Source: Meandrina meandrites (Eukaryota; Cnidaria; Anthozoa; Scleractinia; Meandrinidae). Taken from it: a stretch of DNA of 64,000 nucleotides. Shown one piece after another: positions 34,378 through 47,900 of the stretch. The DNA lies in NCBI GenBank assembly GCA_963693305.1, contig OY855903.1:57207850-57271849 (forward strand), in the 5' to 3' direction. Numbering within the stretch: the first letter of the stretch is position 1; the number at the start of each line of letters is the position of its first letter. A program made the position numbers and the translations under genes. A model generated the notes under the pieces. It ran no database searches and had not been told where the DNA came from. It worked only from the letters and a program-made list of their open reading frames with translations.

Positions 34378-36191
34378 GATGGTAACCTGTCCATTTCACA
34401 TGAAAACGAGGCTGGAATAGAATATTACATATTACTAAAAATATTACAAAAGCTTGTCAAACTTACTCAAAATTGGCAGAAATACTCAATTTGATCATTT
34501 AGTGACAGCTGCTGAGTATGAGGTGGTCATGTGACCTAGCATTAAAGCTATCGTCACATACAATAACCGTTGGCCTTCAAGCAGGGTTCGGTGAGTCCGC
34601 CTTTTGTCATCAGTGTAGATTGTGACAAGACATGGGCCTGGGAAGGGCAAAATGGCCCCTGCTGGGTGAGGGACTCTCCGTCCAGGGGTGGCTAGTCCCG
34701 CTAGGGGCCTGTTTGGAACAACCGGTTATTTGATGCTGGCATGATCTACCCTGTTTCAATAAAAGGTACAAAGTCGGCTCACAGCAAGGCTTGCAATTCA
34801 CTGCAGAGCCTAGCCATCCCCGGTCACAGCTAAGCTGTCACAGGGTGGCAGGCAGCTGAATTCAGCTGTCAAAACGTTACAAACATGACAATAATAACAG
34901 CGCTCTCTTGTGAGGCAAAGTCTCCCTTGAAAGTGACCAGAAACCTGACTGTCACCACCCCCCAGCAAGCCAGCTAATCAATGCCTGACCCTGGTCTCCC
35001 TAGGGTTGTTAGGTCAATGTCCCAGCTACGCAGCACAGGCCCCGGTGACAGAGCCCCCCTCAATTTTTGCGCTTCGGACTGGCTTGAAGGCCGACTACCT
35101 CAACCAGGGTTCGTGGAGTCAACCTTTAGTCAAATCAGTGTAGATATAATTCCGATATTAGGCACGGCCCTCCTTCTTCAGGGTGTTACAAAGAAGGTTC
35201 CCCAATCACACTTACGTTTGCAATAAAAAAATAATCTTGAACTGTAAATAGTTCTTGTTTTAAAAAGTTGAGTTAAATTGTTTCCCTGGGGGGGAGGGGG
35301 TACTCTCTACATTTGACTATACGGGCTCCCGAAAAGGGTGCCTTTTTCAGGCTGTAGATATAAGGAGAAGGATGGAATTCGCCACTTTTACATCTCCCAT
35401 ACTACGCTTTGCTTACCCCCCAACATTTTGCATAAGTATTGTTTTCAATTTCTCTTGGGACATACAGTCGTCCCAAGAAACATTTAAAACAATACTTATG
35501 CAAAATGTTGGAGAGCAAGCAAAGTGTATTATGGGAGATGTGGAAATGGTGAATATAGAAAAGGCTAGAGAAAACTATCGCTAAGGTTTTTGGTAAAGGC
35601 CTTCAAAATATCTCGAACATGCCCACATTATTTTAGGCATTTTACGGGTTTATTCAATGTTAGAAGATCTTTGCGAGAACGTCCTCAAGTATCTCAGGGC
35701 AGAGCCTCCCCACATAACTGAGTATTTTTGGGTACACTCTCCACCAACCAGCCCCACCCCCGTGCCCGTTCTACGTTTATTCCAAATTCTAATATTATGA
35801 TTGCTCACCCGTTGAAAAGGGGAGTAGAGGTACGAGATTGATGCGAAGTGTGATAATCGAAAGCTAAGCATTAAGCTTGAAACCCCATCAGCAACTAGAG
35901 TTTCCCTTTATTTGCAAACTCCATCTTTGACTAACAGTTTTACAACTTTCATGCTGCAACTTAAAGATATTATCTTGTTTCCAATGCTGCTCGTTCCTTT
36001 TAATCAAATAACAGAATGTTGGTAAGTACTCTGCGCCTTTTGGAATCCACATCCGGAGGCAAAATTGACAACATTCACAGAAAAATCGTTTTATCGCATT
36101 AAAAACCATCTACGTTCTAGGGCTTAGCTTAACTGAAAAAAGTATAATAGTCATGGTCGAAGTTCACGAGACCACAGACACAGATCTTTGA
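34378..36191. other. Non-coding region with retroelement-like direct repeats
   Basis: A ~40-bp motif (AGGGTTCGGTGAGTCC... ATCAGTGTAGAT) occurs near 34582 and again, diverged, near 35105, bounding ~530 bp of unusually GC-rich sequence. It is followed by a Penelope-like 3' end piece (CTTCTTCAGGGTGTTACAAA near 35170). About 35283-35585 mirrors 31295-31650. The last ~280 bp is probably the galaxin C 3' untranslated region. Confidence 0.45.
35907..35912 (-). promoter_or_regulatory. Polyadenylation signal candidate, galaxin C
   Basis: AATAAA on the minus strand about 280 nt past the galaxin C stop. Position is plausible; there is no paralogue to confirm it. Confidence 0.4.
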
Positions 36192-39100
36192 TTACATGGA
36201 CCCTTTCAGATTCCTATCGTCAGGCGGCTGAATCACGGCGTGGCATCCAGGAGGAGGCCTGGCTCCCTTCACGTTACCATGGATACAACAGCCTTTACGG
36301 TGCACACGGCGGCGGCAACATTCGTGTGTTACGGGATTGAAACCAGTATATCCGCAGCATGAATAAGTTTTTGGATACAGTCTGCTACCGCAGCAAAGCT
36401 AATGAGAGGAGTAAAACGATAATAGATATTAGACACTGGCGAACTACGATGCAGTTCAAAAGAAGTTGGAGACAAAGATATTGTTTGTACTACTCCCCTT
36501 GTAAAAGAACGATTTTTAATTTTAGGGCTTCTTGCTCATGTCTTAGCCCCCCTTCCGCAAGCAATGTTGACAAACATAGATACACTGATCTTGGCGTGTG
36601 GGATAGTCAGTTATCAACATTGGTTTCAGGAGGAAGAGAACAAACAGTCAATTTCCGCAGAATTGTACTACAATTATGACCCGTATTACAGCAAAACGGT
36701 AGTTGAGGTAGAAAAAAGAACAAGAAACACTGATTCAAAATCTTAACTTGGAAAAAATACTTCCAGTGTGTAAATCTGTCGAGTTGGTTTTGTTGGGAAA
36801 GGAGGCTGGGGAAGTAGGATTTGCCAGAATATTATTTCAATAAATTTAAAAAAATGATAATTGGACGTCGAGAAAGTATGCAAGTGAATGGACATATAAT
36901 ATATATGCACTAAACTCTCAGGTCATGTATGGAAAGCAAAATAAACAACTTTCCTGTTCGGTGGTAGGTATTCCACTGAGAAAGGCTGAAGAAAAAAGGG
37001 ATTTAGGCAATGACAGTGAATGGAAAAGGCACGTTTTGGAATTTTTAAGTACAAATCCATGCATTGTATGTCACGATAACTTTCTGACAGCAACTTTTTT
37101 GGTAATTTAAAACGAGAGAAAATTACAAAACCAGTCGCGATTTTATATCGCCCTTACCTGTTTATTGGGATCATATGACGTTGCACCACAGCAGCGAGGC
37201 CGAATCCCGGGTGGTCTGTAAGTCACCTTACGTGCGCAGCACATTTGATGCGATGGCAAGTATGGAGTCACACCACAACAGCCCATGTTTATATTGGAGC
37301 AAGGTATGGAATAAAGATTTGAACCGCAGCACAACTGGGTAAAAAATAACAGCCCTCGGTTAGAACAGCGTCGAGGTTGCAGCATAATGTGACATCATGT
37401 TTCAGCCACTTTAGGCACAAAGGTAATTTAGCCATATTTGGCTAACTAGCCAAACACTGCAGGTCGCGAAAATATGTAAACGTATATTGTATATTATACG
37501 CAACAAAATGTCTAGATTCCGATTAGTCGATGATAATTGCATGTTGAGGCGTAGCCAGGAATGCAAAAGCTGATATGCTGGCTTGGACTTTCAAAGCTAG
37601 CAGATTTTCTGTTTCACAAAGAAGTGGAACTTTCTTTTGCCTGATACTCGATATACGGCGAACAGAATAAAAGCCAGTTAAGTGTAATCTGTGTTAGTCA
37701 AGTTTCCACCCAATTAGAGACCACCGGGTTCACAGCAACATTTTATTGGGAGCAGTTAAAATAAAAATGAACAGATCATAAAAATAAGAATAAACTGAAC
37801 ACTTCTTGCAATTAACGAAATGTAGTCGTTCAAAATGTTCAAAACTCCTAAATTGTATTCTTCCTGTTCATGTGAATTTCTATGCTTATCACCGAGCGTT
37901 ACGCGAACTGTTTTCAAATATATTGTCGTGCACAAAACCTTACCCTATTTCAAACCAAAATCTTAAGCTTTTTTCAGACCAAAATGGCTTAAATACCACA
38001 ACCTTTGGTGCTGCAAATACCTAATATTGAAAACACCTAACGGAGTACTCATTCATTCATTCATTCATTCATTCATTCATTCATTCATTCATTCATTCAT
38101 TCATTCATTCACTCACTCACTCACTCATTCATTCATTCATTCATTCGCAGTCACTCGTTCGCTCGTTCGTTCGCTCGTTCATTCTATCAGTCGGTCATTC
38201 ATTCATTCAGTCAATTAAGATCAGGGATTAAATAGCATATAATCTATGTCTACCTGTGTTCTTGGATTGTATGCGACAGATCCACAGCATCTAGCATATG
38301 TCGCTGGCTTGCGGATTACTTTTCTGTTGCAGCACAGTTGAGTTGCAGGATTATAAGTTGCACTTGGTCTGCAAGAGAACGGGTCGTCAAACTGAAATTT
38401 TTCTTCTCATAAAGAAATTATGCCATGACATAAAACAAATTCTGTATCCAAATAGTAGAAAAGTAGTAGAATTGAAAATATTATTATTATTGTGATCACT
38501 CGTCTAGCTCGTCAAAAGGATGATAAACGTAAACAATGGCTCAAAATTTAAAAAACGGAGTGAGAGCTTCGTGCTCCATCTTATTGGCCAGTCATTATTT
38601 CATCGGTATCAATACACCGTGTAAAAGTATACCTTTTACACCATGAATGATAATATCAGTCTTAACAGACGGACTGGTTTGAAACGCCTTTTTGTAATGA
38701 TATGAAACCAATGCAAAAGGTCGAAATGGAAAATTTGGTGTCATAGCCTGAAAGAATGCCAGATACTGAAAGGTTTATAGAAAGGCGAAACTCTACTCAC
38801 CCGCAACATCGAGGCCTTGTACCATAAGGTAGAATTCTTAATACTTTTCCATAGCAACAGATCTGCCTTCTGGTGTCATAAGTAAACCTACCACAGCAAG
38901 CCTGGTACCTGGAAGTTTTGCGAAGCACCTGGCCAGCGCAGCAAAGCTCAATCTTGGAATTATACAGTTTGGTACCACAGCAGTACTGACCAACTTTCTT
39001 TGGATATAGGGCTTTGCCGCAGCATGTATATTTCGAAGGTTCGTACGGTTTGCTACCACAGCAACGTGTAAAAGAAGGCGACGGTTTGGGGATCACTCGT

Positions 39101-40473
39101 CCGTAGCAACACAATTGTATGTGCGGATTGTAGGTCACGCGTCCACAATACCGTCCGGGCGGTCCGACCGGTCCGACCGGTCCCGGCTTTCCGGGCTGTC
39201 CGGCCGGCCCAGCCGGACCCGGTGGGATGGAGGTTGGAGGCTTTTGGCAATGAATTGCCACCCCTATAACCGAACAAAGTTGTTGCAAGTTATTTAACCT
39301 AAACTTAATGACTGGCCCGGCAGGCGGGATTTTTTCTCGAGACCCTCAATATTGTTGTTGTTTTCAGGGGGGGAGGAGACATTATGTGTTTTGTTTCGTT
39401 AGAAAAATGAATTAAAGTGTGATGTTTGCTAGGGCCTAGTCAGCCCCCGTCAGCTCCGAGGGTAAATAAATTTGATTGATTGATTGATATCCCTGATATC
39501 CTACCGCTGAAAGAAATCTGTTTTCCAAATTTTGGCGCAAAGCTTTTTCCAGTCAACCAAACGTACACAATGAATGTTAGCTCAAATTCGATTGTGATTT
39601 TTCTCTGCATACCATTATCGAAACTTAAGCTCTCAAGCTGACCTTTCGAGAAAAAACTTAATTTGAAGTTGTCCACATTTTAATTAAAATTAAAACGTTT
39701 CACGTCAGTTCAAAACACAATAGCACGCGTTTTAAGCATTTTTTTACGAGGTTTTACCTTCCAAGTAAAATCTTCTTCGCGAATGCCTCAAAATTTCATC
39801 TTGGGGTCACTTAGAAAAATGAATTAAAGCGTATTGTTTCAAATAGCATTCAAACTGTTACAGTGCTATGAGTAGATTTTTAGAAATTAAGTTTTCTACT
39901 TTCAGTGCAATCCGTTAAGATCATAACAACTTTTCTGTGTTCATGTTACTCGATCGTCAGAAATTGCATCAAACGGAGTAGGGTTTCAGAGTAAAGTTTA
40001 AGAGCCTATCAACCTAGTAGCTTTGTCAACGTGCACAAATGCCTAAAATTTATATACCTCTGAAACCTTTAACAAAGAAATTGTAATCCGATGCCGTGTT
40101 CAGTGTGATATTTTATCAGGCAACAAAAATCCTTAGAAACCCCTTTGATCATAACATTGCTGGGAGAAAAACAGGTTACAGCATTTATTTAGACTGACCT
40201 AGACTCGTTTTACGATATTTAAACGAAAACAAACAGCCACAGTTTGCAGAAAACTTTCCTATAATCAAAGCAAACTGAACTGTTGATACTTTTTGACAAC
40301 AAAGAAACAAAATGAATCACATTTCTTTTAGTTGATAAGAAACTTAACGAATGATTACACTGACGGGATATAAATACGTTTGTTATGGCTCTAAATACAC
40401 AGGATAAACAGATGTCTTTACATAACGTACCTAGTAGAAGTAAAATCGCAGCAATTTGAATCCTCTGAGCCAT
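36192..40473 (-). CDS. Galaxin C, collagen-like segment fused to galaxin repeats
   Basis: Five coding exons join in frame: 40473-40431, 39263-38801, 38368-38254, 37334-37158, 36398-36192 (phases 1,2,0,0), giving about 334 residues ending in TAA. Exon 1 encodes a signal peptide (MAQRIQIAAILLLLG). After cleavage comes a short Pro-rich stretch, then eight Gly-X-Y triplets beginning GPAGPAGQPGKP, and then galaxin repeats with 18 Cys-Cys pairs. The first repeat has lost one Cys (YCGR). There is no furin-type site as in galaxin A. The C-terminal tail is basic (CCRRRVHRKGCC), then Pro-rich. Eight triplets are too few for a stable fibrillar collagen alone, but could trimerise or bind. A secreted matrix role is inferred from the family. 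A likely untranslated exon precedes exon 1, since an acceptor (TTGTTTTTAG) lies ~35 nt before the ATG. Confidence 0.88.
38050..38212. repeat. (ATTC)n microsatellite
   Basis: About 60 bp of pure ATTC repeats, degenerating into ACTC, GTTC and GCTC variants. It lies in galaxin C intron 3, directly downstream of exon 3. Confidence 0.95.
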
Positions 40474-42082
40474 GCTTACTGGGCTAATGCGCCGAGTGCG
40501 GGACTAAAAACAATAAAAACGGGTCTTATAAGTTAGTACAAGACAAATGTAACGAGCATTGGCTTGCAAGGAGCCATTCCACCCTGAACTTTCAACTGCT
40601 TTTCATGGTTAACTAATAACAACAATTGTCCAGAAAATTTGAAAAAAAATCGTGCTGCCTTGTTTCCCAAACAAGTAATTTTTTTATAACCAAACCTCAT
40701 ACAAATAAGCCCGTTTTGGGCCCTAAATACTAAAATATCACTTACTCTGGTGTCGGGCAAGGAGTCGCCGCCAAGTGAGTTTCAAACAAAATGCGACGCA
40801 AAAATTTGGAATTTGAAAGAGAGGATTAAACCAATTATAGATATTAGGCAAATTTAGAGAAATTTAGGTCAAGTTTAAGTCTAGTTTACATACCTGATCT
40901 GCTAGCTGCGCTGCAATGTTAATAACTCATTCAGTGAAGCACGGAGCTTCTTTAAATACCTGCTACTGAGGCTCTAGTCACGTTTTGTTTTCGATTACTC
41001 GTACATGATGAAATGCGCTTGACCCTTGAGCTCAAGTTCAACCTTCTTAGATTAATAAGCTTATCCTCGAGAACAATCGTGCACTTGCCCACTACGAGAA
41101 TATTGATGTTTAATCCTATTTATGACAGGTTAAGCGTGTTCTCTTGCTTACGCTTTTCTCATATTAACCTCGACGGTCACTAAAGCCTTTAAATCGTTTC
41201 ACCTTGCCAATTTTATTTTTTACTATTTTTTTTTTCGGTTTAGGCCGCCACGTGCAAAGGAAACGCTTGAGCATAGCGTTTGCGAAAAAAAACAAACTAT
41301 GATAACCGTCAGTTAATTTCCGTCCGTTTAATACTTGTTGCTGTCATGTCCATTTTTGTTGCATTCGTTCATTGCTTATTTTAGTCAGGATTAAAACCTT
41401 GTGGTTTGAAGTGATCAACAACTAGTTTCTCGTTAGAATATTAGTACAAAGACAGATATACAGTTCATGAGAATAACTAAATCGGTCTTAAAGGTAAATT
41501 ATCCAAATATCAACTTTTTTATATGAAATATACGTTCCGTGTTGGGGTGGTATGTTTGTTGTTAATTCTGTCATCCTTGCTCCGAGGGTTTTTCTCTGGG
41601 TTCTCCGGTTTTCTTAATTCCGCATAAGTTTTAAGCTATAATTGCTAACCACGTCTAAACAAAGCTAATCTCTATGTTGAACGAGCACATATTCTTTTCA
41701 ATCATGAATTGTATTGTCGATCTCGTTCTTCTTCATTTCAGGCTTGACTCATTTCTTGAGAAAAGAGGTCGAGGTTATTCTTGTCAATTCCGGCCAGGTT
41801 TGAGCAACTCATTAATTTCTCACGTATCAAAGATAATGTCGTGGTGTAAGCCTAAGGTCACTGCGAAATCCTTCCTTTCTCTAAATTAAGCGAAAAAGCT
41901 AAAAATATTTTCATACCTTTCCAGAAACAATTGAAAAAACAAAAAATAAAAAATATTGAAAAATAATGAAAGTTAAAAGAAGGGTTTTATCCACATCAAA
42001 AACACTCAGTACCATTTTGTGACATTGGAATCCTCGTTAAGGATTATTTTTACGTAAGTGCGTAACCCGTAAACGCATAAAG

Positions 42083-42237
42083 CTGAGCCCGGTCGTTCAA
42101 AGGATTGATAACGCTATCCAGTGGATATACAACACTATCTAGTGGATGTGTTGCAGTTTGTTTTGTTTACACCTATCGACTGGGTAGCGATTTATCCTGT
42201 GGATAGCGTTGTCCCCCCTCTGAACAACTTTTGCCTA
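42083..42237. mobile_element. Small MITE with GATAACGCTATCC repeats
   Basis: Left end GAGCCCGGTCGTTCAAAGGA and right end (inverted) GGCAAAAGTTGTTCAGAGG both lead into ATAACGCTATCCA. About 155 bp. The left arm has only one related end near 30926, so the two arms differ here. Confidence 0.5.
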
Positions 42238-42676
42238 CTCAGTACCTTCATTTGAATTTTGGTTGCATGCCATGATACGTATTCTAAGGGTTAGTACTGA
42301 TCCGTAGCTTTAAAAGTTAGAACTGCGGAAATGCTCAAAATTAGGTTTCATTTTGGTTTAGTTTTACTAAAAGTTACTTTCCAGACGTCCACGGAATAAA
42401 ACTTAAATCGATAAGTGGGCGGAAATTAGTTTTAATAAGAAGAATTTAATCAAAGTGATTCTTACAAACGCAACTTTTAGCTGTTTAAACTTTCACAGAG
42501 AGATCACTTAACTGTACAAATACCCCTATCAAGAAAGCTTTGAATAACCTACAATTTTCCCAATTTTGACAACGTTTTTCACCAGCTGCTTTGAGCTGCC
42601 AAACTTAATAAAACACGAACTGATATAACTAGCATCTATAAAGAAACAGAGACACAATCAACTCCGGCACCCTGAT

Positions 42677-43113
42677 AGCCCCGTCCACACTTAATTTAAA
42701 ATTGCATCTTTTTTCCTCCGGTTTGGCCAACCGTCCACATTAAAACGGCGTTTTCAGTCACCGAAAACTTTTTGGAATCAATATTAAGCTGGGGATAGCT
42801 CTTAAATCTATGGATTGCCGCGAAGTTCTTTAAGTAAAATAGAAATTAGTAGTTTCTTGATCAACGTTATCCTCGGCGTCGACAAAAACATTAAATTCCC
42901 TAATTTGAATTTAGTGCAGGCTTGAGTAATAATGTACGCATGCTCTGCCATTCATGGTCATTCATCCAGGGCCGATGCCACGATTCGTTTTCCAATTTAT
43001 CTGGTGAACATATTGAAAACGATACGAAAACGATAGTGTGGACGGAAACATTTTATCCGTTTTCGGGGCGAAAACTCCGATTTCAAATTTATCCGGATTA
43101 GTGTGAATGGGAC
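42677..43113. mobile_element. MITE with TCCACACTAATCCGG ends, right-arm copy
   Basis: Inverted copy of 29904-30520 with internal deletions. It recognisably keeps CGTCCACAC at one end and ATCCGGATTAGTGTG at the other. Confidence 0.55.
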
Positions 43114-43520
43114 TAAGTCCTGGGTCAGTTAACGGACACCATCGGGCCGATAATTTATGGTCCGTGAGGCTTTTGCAAGCTTTTAAAAATAAGACTGATA
43201 GTTTTGAAATTGACTGGTCGTTAACCTTGTGACTGAAACCAAACTATTTTGACTCCATCTGTGTATACAATTCCACTTTGGCTAATTGTTTTAAAAGTGT
43301 TTAAAACTGGTATTTGCTTTATATTTTTGCCTGAGTGGTTTTAAAGTAAATTTAAACATCAACAGCTTACGGCAATCACGAGTTTTAGCATAAAATATCA
43401 TATTTTTGCTCTCAGTAAAGTTTACATTGCAAAACTTCCCCACAGCAATACTGCCTAAAATCTTCCCACGGTTTTCATAAACCACCAAAGCGAAAGATCA
43501 ACACGTTTAAATCGAGAATC

Positions 43521-43529
43521 TATATAAAG
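43521..43529 (+). promoter_or_regulatory. TATA box, galaxin D promoter candidate
   Basis: TATATAAAG lies about 93-101 nt upstream of a consensus splice donor (CGCAG|GTAAGT, donor at 43623). It implies a start of transcription near 43550 and a ~70-nt untranslated first exon. Confidence 0.55.
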
Positions 43530-43551
43530 CGAGCACCTTTGTGCAAAGTTT

Positions 43552-43622
43552 TGTCAGTTATCCGGCGACACAACTCGGAGAAGGTATATCACGATCGTCA
43601 CACTTCAGATCAAGCATCGCAG
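43552..43622 (+). other. Putative 5' untranslated exon of galaxin D
   Basis: The segment between the expected start site and the strong donor GTAAGT at 43623 has no ATG-led frame. A matching acceptor could be CTGCACAG at about 44915-44922, just upstream of the galaxin D start codon. The left boundary is an estimate from the TATA spacing. Confidence 0.4.
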
Positions 43623-44150
43623 GTAAGTGTAGAAGAAGAGTTAACTCAGTGGTGATGCTCAATCTGAGCTCGTAGAAAATTTGTGTAAGCTAACTCTCTT
43701 GTAACACTAAGATCGGTAAAAGAGGCTCCCCTTTACCTTTCACGATCACGTAAAGCGTGGTTGGGGCTATTTATTATGCCGTGAAACGTGATTAAAGCGC
43801 GTTTTATTTTTTCGTGATTCGTAATTCCTAATTTTATGATTTTTCGCGATTTTTGATTTCTTAACCTTACTCGTGAACCATCAGAACTGAAAAGAGTTGA
43901 ACGTGACTCGTTAATTATCTTGTTTTATGTGAATTTATTTCTGATTCTTTTACTGTTCCTGTAAACATAAGTCTTTGTTTCTAGTTTCTTGTGTTTTGAA
44001 CTTTTGTCAGCTATTTTGTCGCGTGCATGATCTTAACAGACATTATGTGAAGCGCTAAACGAAAGTCAAATTTCTAAGTTGTTACGCCTTCCGAGCGTAA
44101 CAGTCTAAACATGTAGGGATCGCGCCTCGATTTTTGCGAAACGTGAAAAA

Positions 44151-44938
44151 ATTGTGGTCATAATATATAGTGGGCATAGAGGACCCTCGTAAAAGCACTT
44201 CTCACTATGCTTACATTTAACTGTGTTTTCTTTTTGCCTTTTCTTTTCATTTCTTTGTGTACGACATAGAAAGTTAACATATTTTCATAAAACGTTAGAT
44301 ACAAATGTCAATGATTTCGTTGGGGCTGAGGAACGCAACGATTTTGAGGGAACATTCATCGTCACATTTACAAAATGGTTAGGAGTGTGTGTTTTTGCCT
44401 TTGTTTGAAATAACGATGCGACTTGCAAGGAAAGAGAAAACATTTGCATATATAATTCGTGTTAAAGGTTACCAGAATACTGCTAAAACGGAATATATAA
44501 ACGTCGTTTTCCTTGAGCCCGTACACCAAATCACGTCTTGCACGTAATAATATTCGAGAAGTTGCCGGATAGTTTGTGACCGAAAGGGAAATATCAGCAT
44601 TATTAAATGCCTAAATTATCATGCACACAGTCCGGAAGACGTGACGAAAAAAAAAAATAAACACCAGACCTCTATAATTTGGTGACTAAAGTGATATTTT
44701 TAAAATTGGCAAATTAGATTTTATTCCAAAATGTATTTTAAATTTATTAACTGGGCACACTCCATTTGCAATCGATTTTGGAGCAGAAGAAAGAATTTAA
44801 ATCAATTTTTTATGAAATAGTAAACGCTACTCCGCTTTGTTACTTTAAATATCCTCTCGTTCATGCTGTCTTGTGCATTAATTTCTTAAAACTTAAATCA
44901 CAGTTTTATCGTCCTGCACAGAAAACTGTTAAGAAAAC
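44151..44938. other. Putative intron upstream of galaxin D coding exon 1
   Basis: AT-rich, no coding content recognised. If the leader exon is real, this stretch is the rest of the first intron. Confidence 0.4.
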
Positions 44939-47900
44939 ATGGAGCAAAAGATACAGTTATTGTTAGCTGTTCTTGTTATGTGTGGTAAGTAATTAAATAT
45001 TTTCATTTGTAATTCTCCTCGCTCACACTTTCGAAAAGATAGCGTTTTGCGAACTTTAATACCTAAGTTTATCTTTCAACTCGATACCTTGTTTCCCATC
45101 GGGGCAACGCGAACGCTTCTTATTTAATTTATTTATGCATCCTGCGTTACCATGCCTACTCCAATAACATAACTGGAAACCCCCAGTATTCATGTAAACA
45201 GATGCACAACCCACAATCCTCCATTTTGCTTCGACGATGTCCTGACGCTCGAAGCGTCAGCTTTTTCCAATTGACCACGGCTGTTAAATTACCTTTACGA
45301 AGTTCAATTAAGTTGATAATTTGTTAAGTAGTTCGTTTACCCGGCCAAGTAGCATAAGTATCAAGTAGCATAGAAACTAATCTCGTGTAACACACTCACT
45401 CGTCACGGTCCTCGTCACAAGGTTGCAACGAAGCCACTGCACCCACCCAGCCAAGTCCCGGTTCAACTCTATATTGTCGTGCTGTACGCCCAGATGAGCA
45501 ACCTTTATCTTTCGTGTTGTGTAAGCTCAGTGTAAAATAATTCGCGGTTTATTTTTCACCGTCTCGTTGTGCTTACCTCAGTTTCATTTTGTCGGCAGTT
45601 TCGTGTATATTTTTTTTACAATTTTAGAGTCATAGTTTCGGGGCGTGTGAAACGAAAAATATTTATGAACCAAATTTCACCCAATTTCCGCCATGAAATT
45701 TTTCTTTCAGCTGTTACGATCAGTGCCCAAATAACCCAAGAATGTTTCCAAAGACGCCTGAACAAAAGGGCATGGCTTTGCTGTGGCAGAGGAGACCCAT
45801 ATAATCCCACGTTGCAGATATGCTGTGGCGACAGAGTCTATGATCGCGGGTAAGATTCATCAACATGTCAATAGCCGAAAGGCGTATTTACATCAATGCT
45901 AGTGTAAAAATAACGTTCTATGTTTGTTACAACTTACTATGTTAATGCAAGGAAGCTCTCACGGCCTAGGGTTTTATCATGAGTTGCCCATGCACGGGAT
46001 TTTAATATAGACTGAAAAGACTGTCTGTGTATTCTGCCCTTGTCTCTTAGAAAGCCACCCAATACTTATTACAGTTTGCTTTCCTTTCAACAATTCCATT
46101 GATATCTTAGGAGTACTTCGTGCGTAAGCAACACGACTTAACCAGAGGTTTTGCATCCCCTACATCTACTCATGTTTTCCTTAACTTCGCCAAGTTGGCG
46201 AAAATCGGACGATATTCCGCAAGATTGAACAGGATAATTATCTTTTACAACTATATTGTGAACGAAAAATTGTAGTTATGAAGCGTTTTTCGAGACTTTG
46301 CATGCACGAATCTTGGCAAACTACGTGTCGCGGGATGTCCGTAATGTACGGATAACAAATGACAAGACCTTCCTGACAATATATATGGGCGTGGTGTGAA
46401 TTTGTTGCATTATAACACAAGATACCCTGCACATGATAATATTAATCCTTATGCTTTTTAAAACTAAATTGACTAGAGTTGACCTTACTTCTCTTGAAGC
46501 ACTAAGCTCCTAGAACACTTTGCTTCTTTAACAGGAAGGTCCTTGTTTTTTTTATTGTTTCATATTTCATTTTCAGATCTGGTGTTCGTTGCTGTTACCG
46601 AAACACTCCATACAATCCATCAACCCAGATCTGCTGCGGGGGCAGCGTTCGTCCTTTAAGACCTGGTAGCACAAGATGCTGTGGACAGCATGATTACAAT
46701 CCTTTGAAGGAGACGTGCTGTGGAGGCCGAGTGGTCATTGGAAGATGCTGCGGGTAAGGAATTAGTGATAGTGTTGGGAAGTTAGAGGAATAGCTGAGCT
46801 AACAACGCTAAGCGAGAGGCACCAAGTATCTGCACTGAAACTGATGCCTTATTGTAGAACATCAACTGCTGCTCCTACTACTACTATTACTACTACTACT
46901 ACTACTGCTACTGCTACCACTTCCGAGACTTTATTGAGAAAGCGAATACAAACAGCCCTACACGAAAAGCAAATGTCCAATCACAAATTTGGGTTTTGTT
47001 CAGAGCTCTTAATAAACTAAGACAAATTATTAACAACTTGAAATCATTGGGCGGGCTGTCGGGTCCTCGAATCACCAAACTTGTACGTTAGCTACAAGAA
47101 TGATAAACAAATGATGATCATGAACTAAAACTAGAAGTAATCATATTAATTAATCATATTAATTAATTAATCATATTAATCATATTAATTATGATATTAA
47201 TCATATTAATCATATTAATCATATTAATCATATTAATTATGATTAATTAATCATATTAATTAATTAATCATAGATTATCTTGCGTTCGACATGCTCGCCA
47301 TATTAAAGAACAACGTGCTACTTGTAACTTGCCGGCAAACGATCGAATGTGAAAAGCACGTGGACTACGAACTATAAGCCTGCAATCTGTTTACGTCAAA
47401 AAATGTAATTTCACTGCGCGCGTAAATGCTAGTCCGGCGGAGAACAATTATCGCAGGAGAACGAGGCCAGCTATACCGGTCCAAGATGGCGTCCAACTCT
47501 GAAATCGAATGGCATAGCCAAACAATACCTGCGGGATATCAAAAATCCCGCGGGTAAAAGGACTTGAATAGCATGCGTTCTCCTTCGTCGAACGAAAATT
47601 AAAAATAAAATTACGCTACGGGAGTTTTAGAGTTACTATCGAAAAAGGAAATATGTTAACCCTCCGCCTCGGACGTACAAGAGGAGTTGATGCCACCCCT
47701 CCCCCACCCTCCCAGCGCGCGGAAGGTTTTTTCCTAATTTTAAAAAGGGCATTTACTCTATGATTCTGAAACTTTCAGCAGCTGTTCATTCATACCTTGC
47801 GAAAGTTTAAAAAGTAAACTTTATGTAAACAGCGTCATAACTACATGCAGGTATGGCCAAAAATCGCAAATTTTGACCTAATTCTTTTATTTTTCACAGT

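Larger units (their letters stand above)
41165..44150 (+). repeat. Right arm of the large inverted duplication (C-D intergenic)
   Basis: Inverted counterpart of 28860-31186. It fills most of the space between the divergent genes galaxin C and galaxin D, and contains galaxin D's TATA box and leader exon. It is longer than the left arm because of extra sequence at about 41235-41925. Confidence 0.85.

Noticed and set aside
38027..38218. Frame encoding repeated FIHSFIHS
   Set aside because: Translation of the ATTC microsatellite.
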